A stretch of 64,000 nucleotides of DNA, from positions 744,001-808,000 of the forward strand of contig NC_013194.1 of assembly GCF_000024165.1 (NCBI RefSeq), read 5' to 3'. The stretch comes from Accumulibacter phosphatis (lineage in GTDB: Bacteria > Pseudomonadota > Gammaproteobacteria > Burkholderiales > Rhodocyclaceae). The notes beneath the pieces are model-generated. The model ran no database searches. It saw only the letters and a program-made list of their open reading frames with translations, and was not told where the DNA came from. Below, in pieces: positions 25,008-31,994 of the stretch. The translations under genes and the position numbers were made by a program. The first letter of the stretch is position 1; each line of letters starts with the position of its first letter.

Positions 25008-25769
25008 ATGAGCATGTCATCTTTTATCAGGTGCTTGATCTTTCGCCTCGGAGGTTCGTGGGAAGTCAGGCTCGACAAGGTCAAGAATCAAATTGTCGAT
25101 AAGGACTTACTAAGGGAAATTTCCCTCAGAGACTCAGATCCTCTAGTGCTACGCGCCGCACAGATGAAGCTCCGTAAGGTGAAGGCAGACGATGCCTTCG
25201 CGCGCATTGAGAAATGTCAAACCGATACTGAACTCGCAAGATTCGCAAGAGGTGAAAGTGGCGAGGGCGAGCTTGTGCAGTGGCTGGCCCTAAGAAAGCT
25301 AACAGACCAAGCTGAGTTAGGACAGATTGCTAGGTTGGATCCAAGCGCCGTCATGCGGTGGTGTGCTATCAAGAATTTAGACGACAAGGAAATCCTGTCC
25401 TTCCTCCTCGATACTGAGAAGACTGGAATTGTGCGTTTCTCACTTGCCGCAAAGCTGAAGGCACTGGGTGTCGTGAAGCCGATAAGCGGAGTTCCTCAAA
25501 TATCTTGGCACCAAAACCGAAAAGGCGGGCTTTGTGACACCTGCTCTGTTGACATTAGCGCACCGGAGGGCTTTATTGGAATACCGGATGATGTCGAAGA
25601 CACCTATCTCGCATGCGACTCGTGCTGGGACCAAAGCTGGACACGTTACGGGTACTCACCGACAGAGGGAAAGGAACGAGCATGGGTATGGTGGCAAGAG
25701 GGTGGCGATGCTAGGACACTGCAGAGTCTGAAAATTTTCGAGCGGCTTGCAGCATTGCATTGCAGGTAG
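25008..25769 (+). CDS. Cassette 5: helical-repeat plus zinc-ribbon protein
   Basis: A 253-residue protein. Residues about 30-155 consist of short HEAT-like helical repeats (LVLRAAQMKLRKV, ELVQWLALRKLTD, SAVMRWCAIKNLDD, GIVRFSLAAKLKALG). The C-terminal part has CDTC, then APEGFIGI, then LACDSCW: two Cys-x-x-Cys pairs that look like a zinc ribbon. The same Cys/PEG pattern ends the cassette 7 protein. Function unknown; helical repeats suggest protein binding. ATG at 25008 with GGAGAT upstream; a second ATG at 25014 is possible. A 191-base leader precedes it. Confidence 0.65.
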   Translation: MSMSSFIRCLIFRLGGSWEVRLDKVKNQIVDKDLLREISLRDSDPLVLRAAQMKLRKVKADDAFARIEKCQTDTELARFARGESGEGELVQWLALRKLTDQAELGQIARLDPSAVMRWCAIKNLDDKEILSFLLDTEKTGIVRFSLAAKLKALGVVKPISGVPQISWHQNRKGGLCDTCSVDISAPEGFIGIPDDVEDTYLACDSCWDQSWTRYGYSPTEGKERAWVWWQEGGDARTLQSLKIFERLAALHCR

Positions 25770-25821
25770 CCCCATACTCGAACACCGAGCTTGGGGTCAC
25801 ATCTAGCGAGCGCCTATTCAT

Positions 25822-25890
25822 GCCCAACTTTGCGCTCCAGGCGACCGGCCGCATAAACCCGCGGCCGTCGCCTGAGCTTTCACGTTGGGC
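25822..25890 (+). repeat. attC5
   Basis: Cores GCCCAAC and GTTGGGC, 69 bases; the interior GGCGACCGGCCGC-ATAAACCC-GCGGCCGTCGCC forms a strong hairpin. Same subfamily as attC2 and attC6. Confidence 0.92.
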
Positions 25891-25945
25891 GTCAAAGCAG
25901 CGTTGTCATGGAAGTACTTCTTCACACCTGAGACAAGGGGGTCAT

Positions 25946-26065
25946 ATGAAATCACTCTGCAAAGCCGCTGTCGCTACATTTATCTTGCTATCGAGTGTTC
26001 AAGTTCTTTCGGCGGGCTTGGCGAAGAAAACGTCTCGGCGCGCCAGCCAAGGAGATCCAACATGA
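25946..26065 (+). CDS. Cassette 6, first gene: 39-residue secreted peptide
   Basis: ATG at 25946 after AAGGGGG. Basic start MKSLCKAA, hydrophobic core VATFILLSSVQVL, possible signal peptidase site SAGLA, then a basic tail. Its stop overlaps the start of the next gene (ATGA), so it may act mainly as a translational leader. Could be a truncated remnant of an exported protein. No family recognised. Confidence 0.45.
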   Translation: MKSLCKAAVATFILLSSVQVLSAGLAKKTSRRASQGDPT

Positions 26066-26538
26066 AGCGCTCAGATCCAGCTTTAGGTGCATTTGCAACG
26101 TCAAGTGCTGCATCGGCAGCGTCGGTGATTTTATCTCACAATAGACGATTACCTAGTCTATTTGCTAGCGTAGTGGTTGTATTAATGCCAGCCGTTCTTG
26201 GGTGTGGCGTTCAGCAGAATATAGTTTCTATCCCAAAGACTGACTCCATCGCAATTGTTGATACTGAAGGCGCGTCGATCTATGGTTCTCAAAAAATCGA
26301 TATGACAGCGTCTCCTCCTCGTATTATCCTACGTGAGAAGGGTAGGTACATGCTATTTCGTGTGGACCGTCAGGAAAAATTGGGGGATGTTCAACCTCAC
26401 GCAGGTGAGGTTTATGTCATCAATGACGCGCTTAACCTCGAGAAGGTAGGCACCTTTGATGCGACTAAGACCGACGATCAATTGCGATGCGAGTTTCTCA
26501 AACCAGATTCAAGAGGAGGTAAACTCTCTTGTCCATAA
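26062..26538 (+). CDS. Cassette 6, second gene: predicted lipoprotein
   Basis: A 158-residue protein starting at the ATG of the overlap, with GGAG seven bases upstream. A hydrophobic segment (SLFASVVVVLMPAVLGC) ends in a lipobox-like VLGC at about residue 48, rather far from the start, so translation may really begin later in frame. The mature part (SIAIVDTEGASIYGSQKID, then RIILREKGRYMLFRVD) looks like a small beta-sandwich but matches nothing I know. Translationally coupled to the short peptide gene. Confidence 0.6.
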   Translation: MKRSDPALGAFATSSAASAASVILSHNRRLPSLFASVVVVLMPAVLGCGVQQNIVSIPKTDSIAIVDTEGASIYGSQKIDMTASPPRIILREKGRYMLFRVDRQEKLGDVQPHAGEVYVINDALNLEKVGTFDATKTDDQLRCEFLKPDSRGGKLSCP

Positions 26539-26590
26539 CATATCGCAAAGCGTGGGGTAAAAGCGTGGGGTCTTGTAATCATGCATCCAT

Positions 26591-26659
26591 GCCCAACTCT
26601 GCGCTCCAGGCGACCGGCCGCATAAAGCCGCGTCCGCCGCCTGAGCTTCCACGTTGGGC
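26591..26659 (+). repeat. attC6
   Basis: Cores GCCCAAC and GTTGGGC, 69 bases, same interior as attC5 with a few substitutions. Confidence 0.92.
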
Positions 26660-26728
26660 ACAGACATCTGTCGGTGCCCATAGGGGGTGCTTACGAGCCA
26701 ACGGCGTCAAGAGAAAGGAGAGTGCATC

Positions 26729-27940
26729 ATGAGTTGGTGGACCAAGTTGTTTGGTGGACCGGCTGGTCACGAGTCGTCCCCGGTCAAAAGATCAGCAGAA
26801 TCTCGCATTTTTCCCCAAGGGCATCGCGAAGACACGACGGATAAAGAGATTGACGATCTGGTGAGTAGTTTCTGCCGGGGTCCGCGACTCTTATATTATG
26901 ATGAGGAGCATGAAAAGCGCGTGAAGGAGCTGCGGCGGGAGCTAGTCTCAAAGGGCGATCGGGCCGTCCCTATACTTGCAAACGTCATCAGATTTGACTT
27001 TCAGGGCGAGCCTCGGAGCGCTATGTTAGCGGTTGTTGTTCTTGAAGATATTGGGACGAATCGTGCAGTCGAGGTCCTCAGTGAAGTACTCCATTGGCCG
27101 GACAATAGAACCGCCGAGATGCTCCGACTGTACGAGCGCGCTGCTGAAGCGCTTGTTTCTATTGACAGCGAGGCTGCATGGGTAGCCATAAGGGCAGCTG
27201 CTTCTGGTCCCGCAAAGGATTATGCAAACGCTATTGCGCAACATCCCAGAGCGCGGCTTAAGCCTAACGCGGACGGCACTAGCAGCGACGAGCGGTCTAG
27301 CCGCATATGGCAAGAGGACGACGATGGCCGCATGCGGAGCCTAGACGAGGCTCGATCATTTTGTTCCTCGCTGGCGTTAGGTGGGAAGCACGACTGGCGC
27401 TTACCCACCGCAAAAGAGCTGAAAACCTTAACGGGAACCCCTAATCTGCGGGAAGGTGCATATTGGGCCGAAGAATTGAGTGGCGATCCCTTCCATCGGC
27501 ATTCCTTCCGGGACTTTGCTGGCGAGTGCTCGGGAGGAAGGCCAGATGATGATATTGCTAGAGTTCGGGCCGTTCGGGAAGACAATCCGTCGTGTCAGCG
27601 GAATTTGCAGCATCCCATGACCAGTCCTCCTCGCGCCCCCTCGACTCGCCAACCCCCGCCCGCCACTGATCCTCTCTCGGGGGGAATTCCGGTGGGCAAG
27701 CGTCCTTTCGCTTTCTGCAACGGATGCGATTGTGTTCTCCAACCACCAGAGGGACTCATCGCGCTCGGCCACGACACGTCGACGTGTTTCTTATTCTGTG
27801 AAACGTGCTTCGAAAACGCCAAACATGTTTTGGCAAGGGACGATAAGGTCTTTTTGCGCTCCCTAGCGAAGGAATGGTGGACTAATGGCTCTGTTCGATA
27901 CGGTCGCTGGTCGTCAAGGGACAGACCACGGTATGGCTAG
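26729..27940 (+). CDS. Cassette 7: ARM/HEAT-like, DUF1566-like and zinc-ribbon protein
   Basis: A 403-residue protein, long for a cassette. Start ATG after AAAGGAG. Residues about 60-170 are helical repeats (ELRRELVSKGDRAVPILANVI, YERAAEALVSIDS). About 195-285 resembles DUF1566/Lcl (WQEDDDGRMRSLDEARSFC, then GGKHDWRLPTAKELKTL, YWAEE and RVRAVRED), a fold often on surface proteins. The C-terminus has CNGC, PPEGLIAL and LFCETCF, the same double-Cys pattern as the cassette 5 protein. A Pro-rich linker (about 297-320) precedes it. No signal peptide, so probably cytoplasmic. Function unknown. Confidence 0.65.
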   Translation: MSWWTKLFGGPAGHESSPVKRSAESRIFPQGHREDTTDKEIDDLVSSFCRGPRLLYYDEEHEKRVKELRRELVSKGDRAVPILANVIRFDFQGEPRSAMLAVVVLEDIGTNRAVEVLSEVLHWPDNRTAEMLRLYERAAEALVSIDSEAAWVAIRAAASGPAKDYANAIAQHPRARLKPNADGTSSDERSSRIWQEDDDGRMRSLDEARSFCSSLALGGKHDWRLPTAKELKTLTGTPNLREGAYWAEELSGDPFHRHSFRDFAGECSGGRPDDDIARVRAVREDNPSCQRNLQHPMTSPPRAPSTRQPPPATDPLSGGIPVGKRPFAFCNGCDCVLQPPEGLIALGHDTSTCFLFCETCFENAKHVLARDDKVFLRSLAKEWWTNGSVRYGRWSSRDRPRYG

Positions 27941-28248
27941 CTCAATGGCTCAAGGTGCCACTCCGGGGACAGGTCCGGTTCCGGTGGAACAGCAGTCGCC
28001 CAAACAATGGAATTTTCGATCACCTCACCGGCCGCTCCTGGCCGGTAGCCGACCGACGTCATGCTACACCCACTGACTGCTTCCCGACGCGTAGCGGTCG
28101 GCCAGGCGAGGAAATTGACATCCCCAGCGGCATGACTGCTTACGGTTGATCCGCCCGGTCGGCTTTGGAGAAGAATCTTCACCGTCTGGTTCTATGGCCG
28201 ACTGCCGACCGACGGCAGGTAAGCAACAAAACAAAACATGGGGTCAAG
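27941..28248. other. Cassette 7 tail, no gene seen
   Basis: About 300 bases after the cassette 7 gene with only short unsupported frames. It has several CCGACCG-type inverted repeat pieces (GGCCGGTAGCCGACCG, GGCCGACTGCCGACCG), which may be debris of another element. Confidence 0.45.
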
Positions 28249-28350
28249 ATCAAAGGGGCCAGGGTCGGATTAAGTGCAAATCAATAGCCCAACTCTGCGC
28301 TCCAAGCGACGCTGCGCGATAAAGCCGCGTAGCGCGCCTGAGCTTTCACG
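28249..28350 (+). repeat. 102-base direct repeat, copy 2 (includes attC7)
   Basis: Matches 24709-24810 with 3 differences. The copies are 3,540 bases apart in the same orientation and bracket cassettes 5 to 7. Confidence 0.9.
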
Positions 28351-28356
28351 TTAGAG
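28287..28356 (+). repeat. attC7
   Basis: Left core GCCCAAC, right core GTTAGAG, 70 bases, interior as in attC4. The right core belongs to cassette 8, whose own left core (CTCTAAC) is its perfect complement. Confidence 0.92.
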
Positions 28357-28362
28357 GCTTCA

Positions 28363-28944
28363 ATGGAACTCTGGCAAGCAATCCTCTTGGCATTTGGCGG
28401 CAATGCGGCGCTAATAGCTATCTTGGCAGTGCTAGCGAAATCACTGCTCGACAAACTAATCGTCCGCGACACCAAAGTCTTTGAATCCGAGCTGAAGTCA
28501 AAGACTGACGCCGAGATCGAGCGTTTGAAGAACGAAATGGCTCGAAACGTGGAAAGTTACAAAGTTCAGTTGAAGAAGTCGGAAATATTTTTTCAGCGCG
28601 AGTTGGAAGCAGCCTCCGCGTTTTCCACACTCTTTCACTCCATCCTTCCGGGCTATAACAACCCGCTCATGGACTGGTATGAGGCGTGTGACGAAATTGC
28701 TCACGACTTTGGAAGAATCGAAACGCGACTTTCCGACTTTATGTCAAAACATGGTGCGGTTCTCACCGACGACGAGCGAGCACTGTTAGTCGATGCAACC
28801 TCTGATGCTGGCTACGGAAAGTTCGATGTTATAGACGGAGATGTCGACTCCAATGCCAACCAAAAAGCTGACGAGCTTTACCAGAAGTTAAAGAACCTCG
28901 AAGCAAAACTCATTGAGAGAGTCCGTGCGCAAGCCAGCCTCTAA
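28363..28944 (+). CDS. Cassette 8: membrane-anchored coiled-coil protein
   Basis: A 193-residue protein: one membrane helix at about residues 5-29 (ILLAFGGNAALIAILAVLAKSLL), then a highly charged coiled coil (about 38-85: DTKVFESELKSKTDAEIERLKNE in part) and a helical tail. The ATG is 13 bases from the cassette edge, leaving almost no leader. Proteins of this shape are often encoded in cassettes and beside defence genes, but no function is known. Stop codon TAA is inside the attC8 left core. Confidence 0.7.
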   Translation: MELWQAILLAFGGNAALIAILAVLAKSLLDKLIVRDTKVFESELKSKTDAEIERLKNEMARNVESYKVQLKKSEIFFQRELEAASAFSTLFHSILPGYNNPLMDWYEACDEIAHDFGRIETRLSDFMSKHGAVLTDDERALLVDATSDAGYGKFDVIDGDVDSNANQKADELYQKLKNLEAKLIERVRAQASL

Positions 28945-29010
28945 CATGGCGGTCGAGAGGGGCGGCCTGCAAGCTGCGCTTGCAGGCCGTCCCTCTCCTC
29001 TACATTAGGC
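28939..29010 (+). repeat. attC8
   Basis: Left core CTCTAAC, right core ATTAGGC, 72 bases, with an almost perfect long hairpin (GAGAGGGGCGGCCTGCAAGC against GCTTGCAGGCCGTCCCTCTC). The right core has A instead of the G next to the crossover point. GCCTCTAAC is the exact complement of the cassette 8 start. Confidence 0.88.
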
Positions 29011-29033
29011 TGTTGTAGAAAGAAGCTTGCTGA

Positions 29034-29444
29034 ATGACTTTATTTCGTGGTGGCTGTCTATGTGGGGCCGTGCGGTACGAAACGATTTCTGATCCTTTGA
29101 ACCAGAGGATATGCCACTGTAGGGCTTGTCAAAAAGTTATCGGCGCTGCCTTCAACGCTCGCGTGCTCATGCGCATCGAACATGTTGCTATCTCTGGCCC
29201 AATCAGCACATTTCACTCTTCAGAAACTCTTGAGCGCGGTTTTTGTTCGCATTGCGGTTCAAGCATTTTCTCGCGGCGTGTAGCTGCAGGAGTCATCGGC
29301 TTAACAGCCGGTAGTCTCGACGAACCGTCACTATTCAAACCTGACATGCATTTTTGGATATCTTCAAAGCAACCGTGGCTAATAATTGCAGATAACCTGC
29401 CTCAATACCCAGAAGGCCCGCCATCTTTGGGCTATAAGCCATGA
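29034..29444 (+). CDS. Cassette 9: GFA-family (CENP-V/GFA domain) protein
   Basis: A 136-residue protein with the full zinc-site pattern of the GFA family: GGCLCGAVRYE near residue 7, CHCRACQK near 28 and FCSHCGSSIF near 70. The family is named for glutathione-dependent formaldehyde-activating enzyme, but most members have no proven activity. ATG at 29034, shortly after GAAAGAAGC. Such proteins are known cassette cargo. Confidence 0.9.
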   Translation: MTLFRGGCLCGAVRYETISDPLNQRICHCRACQKVIGAAFNARVLMRIEHVAISGPISTFHSSETLERGFCSHCGSSIFSRRVAAGVIGLTAGSLDEPSLFKPDMHFWISSKQPWLIIADNLPQYPEGPPSLGYKP

Positions 29445-29460
29445 GTATTTACTCTAGTTG

Positions 29461-29526
29461 GCCTAACATTGCATTCGAAGCGACCTACGCAAAAAGCCGC
29501 GCAGGCGCCTCAACTTTACGTTATGC
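29461..29526 (+). repeat. attC9
   Basis: Left core GCCTAAC, right core GTTATGC, 66 bases, with interior arms GCGACCTACGC and GCGCAGGCGCC. The left core is complementary to the TTAGGC start of cassette 9. Confidence 0.88.
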
Positions 29527-29882
29527 GTCTTAGTAACTCTCCTCGCGCATTAGCCGCGCTTTCGTTCCTCTGGCCTTCAATCATCTCGATAGGCGTGCTG
29601 GTTATACTCGGCAATCAGCTGGGGTCAGTTAGCGCGTTGTTTTCGCTCGAACCTCCAGCTGACACCATCGTGCGTTTTACATGCATTGCTCTGCTTATTG
29701 CTCTTGTGTGTGGAGGCCTGCTGCTTTCACCCGTGATGCTGCCCCGGTTCGCCCGTTGGTCCATGTTGTTTGTGTGTGTCGGGATCACACTTGGGTGCCT
29801 AGGCTTCGCACAACTTCTGTCACTCGGCTGGGTGTTTCCGTGTTGGTACTTGTTTAGGTTTGCTCATGAAACATACGCATAA
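29523..29882 (+). CDS. Cassette 10: small multi-pass membrane protein
   Basis: A 119-residue hydrophobic protein with about three membrane segments (residues 10-35, 50-70 and 80-105). Its ATG is formed by the attC9 right core itself (GTTATGC), so no ribosome site precedes it within the cassette; translation would depend on the upstream attC sequence or on leaderless-like starts. A downstream in-frame start is not obvious. Unknown function. Confidence 0.6.
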   Translation: MRLSNSPRALAALSFLWPSIISIGVLVILGNQLGSVSALFSLEPPADTIVRFTCIALLIALVCGGLLLSPVMLPRFARWSMLFVCVGITLGCLGFAQLLSLGWVFPCWYLFRFAHETYA

Positions 29883-29941
29883 CGAGTAAGGATAGATCGT
29901 GCGAAGCCACGATCTGATCCGTTTGTTGGACGAGCCCGGGC
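29877..29941 (+). repeat. attC10 (last of the array)
   Basis: Left core GCATAAC, right core GTTGGAC, 65 bases, with interior arms GGATAGATCGTG and CACGATCTGATCC. ACGCATAAC is the reverse complement of the first nine bases of cassette 10. Beyond it no further attC is seen. Confidence 0.8.
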
Positions 29942-30113
29942 CGGAGAGCGGGGCGCCCCCCCTGCAAACATCTTTTCTGGAATGACCCCATAGGCATGAA
30001 CGCCGGTGGGGCGGGAGCGGGAAGTTTCGGCGCGCCGGCGCATGCGCGGCGCCGATCTCCCGAAAGCCGCCGTTTTCGCGTCCCGGCCACCGCTTTCCGG
30101 GCGGCCGCATCGC

Positions 30114-31112
30114 TCAGCTTGGGGAAACTGAAGTCCCGCGTGCGGCCGGGCAGCGCTGAGGGCTCGGCTTACATGATGAGAGGGCGACTCCAATGACCGG
30201 CAAGACAGCGACCACTACGGACGACGTCGGTCGAATCCGCGTCCTGACGATCGCCATCACGGCGCCACAGCATGGGCAGAGCATCGCTGGCCGCACCTTG
30301 CGCGGTAGCTTGAAGCGGTTCGGATCGAACTTCAGCAAGAGATGCAGCAAGCCGATCAGGCGCTTGCAATTGGCGTGCAGGAAGCCGAAGTTGCGTGCGC
30401 GGCGAAAGCCCTTGGGTAGCACGTGCTGGAGAATCAACCAGAGGAAATCGACTCCGGAAAGCGTGCGCCTTTCCGACCTGCCGGTTTGGGCGTTGCGATA
30501 GCGGAAGCTCACCTGGCCATCCTCGCAGGCGACGATATCCTGTTCCCGGATGACGCCGCGGTAGAGGTAACGACCGAGGGTGATCAAGGCCTTCTCACCG
30601 CTGCCAACCGATTGGCAATGCGCCACCCATTGCCGCGAATCCGACGCCGGGAGGCCGATCCCGGCCGCCTCGATCGCCGCCAGCATCTTCGCCCGAAAGA
30701 CCTTGGCCATCGCCTTCTCGTTGAACAGGTAGGTGCCGTTCTTGCCGCGCCGCTTGCATCGCCAGCGCGGCGTCGCCGCATCGACCGCCGCCGCGGGGAC
30801 GACGAGATGGACATGCGGGTGGAAGTCGAGCCGACGTGAGTGCGTGTGCAGGACAGCGATCGCCCCCGGCGTCCCCTGCAACTGCCGGTCGTTCTGGCTG
30901 AAGCGCAGCACCGTTTCCCAGGCGCAGCGCATCAGCGAATCGAAGACGACGTCGGCGTGCGCCGCGGCGAGTCCGCGCAATTCGGCCGGCAGCGTGAAGG
31001 TCAGCAAAAAGTAGTCGGCCGGAACCAGACGCTGCACCTGACGCTCCAGCCATGGCTGTCGTGGTGCTGGCAGTGCGGGCAAAGGCGATGGCCGCAGATT
31101 AGACGTCACCAT
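30114..31112 (-). pseudogene. IS91-family (HUH) transposase, N-terminally degraded
   Basis: From WLERQVQRLVPADYFLLTFTLP onward this is an IS91-type replicase: HUH motif HPHVHLVVP, the tyrosine region LGRYLYRGVIR, a typical LPKGFRRARNFGFLH stretch and a C-terminal zinc motif CPCCG. The N-terminal zinc domain is broken. The expected CGHRLCPHCQHHDSH occurs in a different frame around 31050-31090, just before WLERQ, and a stop lies upstream in that frame. So the gene has a frameshift and has lost its start. It sits 170 bases beyond the last attC. Confidence 0.8.
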
Positions 31113-31385
31113 GGGCTCCGCATCTCTCGGCCAGGCGTTCCTCGACCGAGCGGAAATTCCAGGCGCCAGGTTCTGGCATAACGACGCCGTTCGACTTGTC
31201 GCAGCTTCGCACGCTGGCGAAGGCGGCTGGCTCGTGACGTCGGCGGCGTCCTCGGGATGGCCGGCGCGGAGGTCGGCGAGCGCCATAATTATGAATTTCG
31301 CACCGAGTGGCGAGGCGTTTTGGTGTAGAATTTCTTGCCAGCTGCGAAGCCGTGACAGGCCCCGCAAGTCCCCTCAGGATCCCCG
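31113..31385. other. Region upstream of the transposase remnant, no intact gene
   Basis: A 26-codon minus frame (31099-31179, MPEPGAWNFRSVEERLAERC...) may be another scrap of the element. No other supported feature. Confidence 0.4.
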
Positions 31386-31937
31386 ATGCCGCTGCCCCCT
31401 CCCACTGCCGAACGCACCCGCATGCACGTCCGCAGCGTGCATCTGCACGGTTACAAGCGTAGCGACGGCTGCTGGGACATCGAGGCTCGTTTGACCGATG
31501 TTAAGGATCACGACTATCCGCTCTCCTCGGGTCTGCGGAGGCCGGGTGAGGCGGTTCACGACATGTGGATGCGGGTGACCATCGATCACGGGATGACCAT
31601 CCTCGACGCGGTGGCTTGCACCGATGCCATGCCCTACGTCGACTATTGCGATCGAATCACCCCGGATTACGCGCAACTGGTCGGTCTCAATCTCTTCCAT
31701 GGCTTCCGGACGGCAGTCAAGACCCTGTTCCGCAGCACGCGCGGCTGCTCGCATCTCAGCGAACTGGCGATGTTCCTGCCGACCGCGGCACTGCAGACCT
31801 TCGCCAGTGAGGTGCTCGACAACGACGATAGCGGCCACAAGCCCTATCAGCTCGATCGTTGCCATGCGCTGGAATCGCATTCGGACGCAGTACGGCGCTA
31901 TTACCCGCGCTGGTACCGTGGCCAGAAGCCCAGGTAG
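31386..31937 (+). CDS. DUF2889 domain-containing protein
   Basis: A 183-residue protein. The DUF2889 pattern is clear: RMHVRSVHLHGYKRSDGCWDIEARLTDVKDH in pieces, then VHDMWMRVTID, the cysteine-containing CTDAMPYVDYCDRITP and a RGCSHLSEL motif. No enzymatic role has been shown for the family. It marks the return to chromosomal base composition after the integron. A separate gene, 57 bases upstream of sucC. Confidence 0.85.
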   Translation: MPLPPPTAERTRMHVRSVHLHGYKRSDGCWDIEARLTDVKDHDYPLSSGLRRPGEAVHDMWMRVTIDHGMTILDAVACTDAMPYVDYCDRITPDYAQLVGLNLFHGFRTAVKTLFRSTRGCSHLSELAMFLPTAALQTFASEVLDNDDSGHKPYQLDRCHALESHSDAVRRYYPRWYRGQKPR

Positions 31938-31994
31938 GACCTCCTGCCTGTGGTTCGTTACGTTTTGCAACCTTAACTCAAGCAAGGAAAGCGC

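Larger units (their letters stand above)
21339..29941. mobile_element. Chromosomal integron: intI remnant, attI zone and ten gene cassettes
   Basis: An IntI-type integrase on the minus strand, divergent from an array on its right in which ten attC sites separate short genes. Core sites RYYYAAC and GTTRRRY recur every 0.3-1.7 kb. Cassettes, cut between G and TT, are 22433-22725, 22726-23740, 23741-24040, 24041-24810, 24811-25884, 25885-26653, 26654-28350, 28351-29004, 29005-29520 and 29521-29935. The left core of each attC is complementary to the start of its own cassette, which confirms these limits. attC2, 5 and 6 form one near-identical set and attC4 and 7 another, as in sedentary chromosomal integrons. 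Confidence 0.93.

Noticed and set aside
27955..28149. Short frames in the tail of cassette 7
   Set aside because: No start signals or recognisable composition; the stretch is better described as non-coding with repeat debris.
22668..29941. The regularly recurring GC-rich repeats as a CRISPR array
   Set aside because: Spacing is 0.3 to 1.7 kb and irregular, repeats vary, and the core triplets and cassette-end complementarity are those of attC.
31111..31494. A 127-codon plus frame between the transposase remnant and the DUF2889 gene
   Set aside because: Antisense to the transposase remnant and overlapping the DUF2889 start in another frame.
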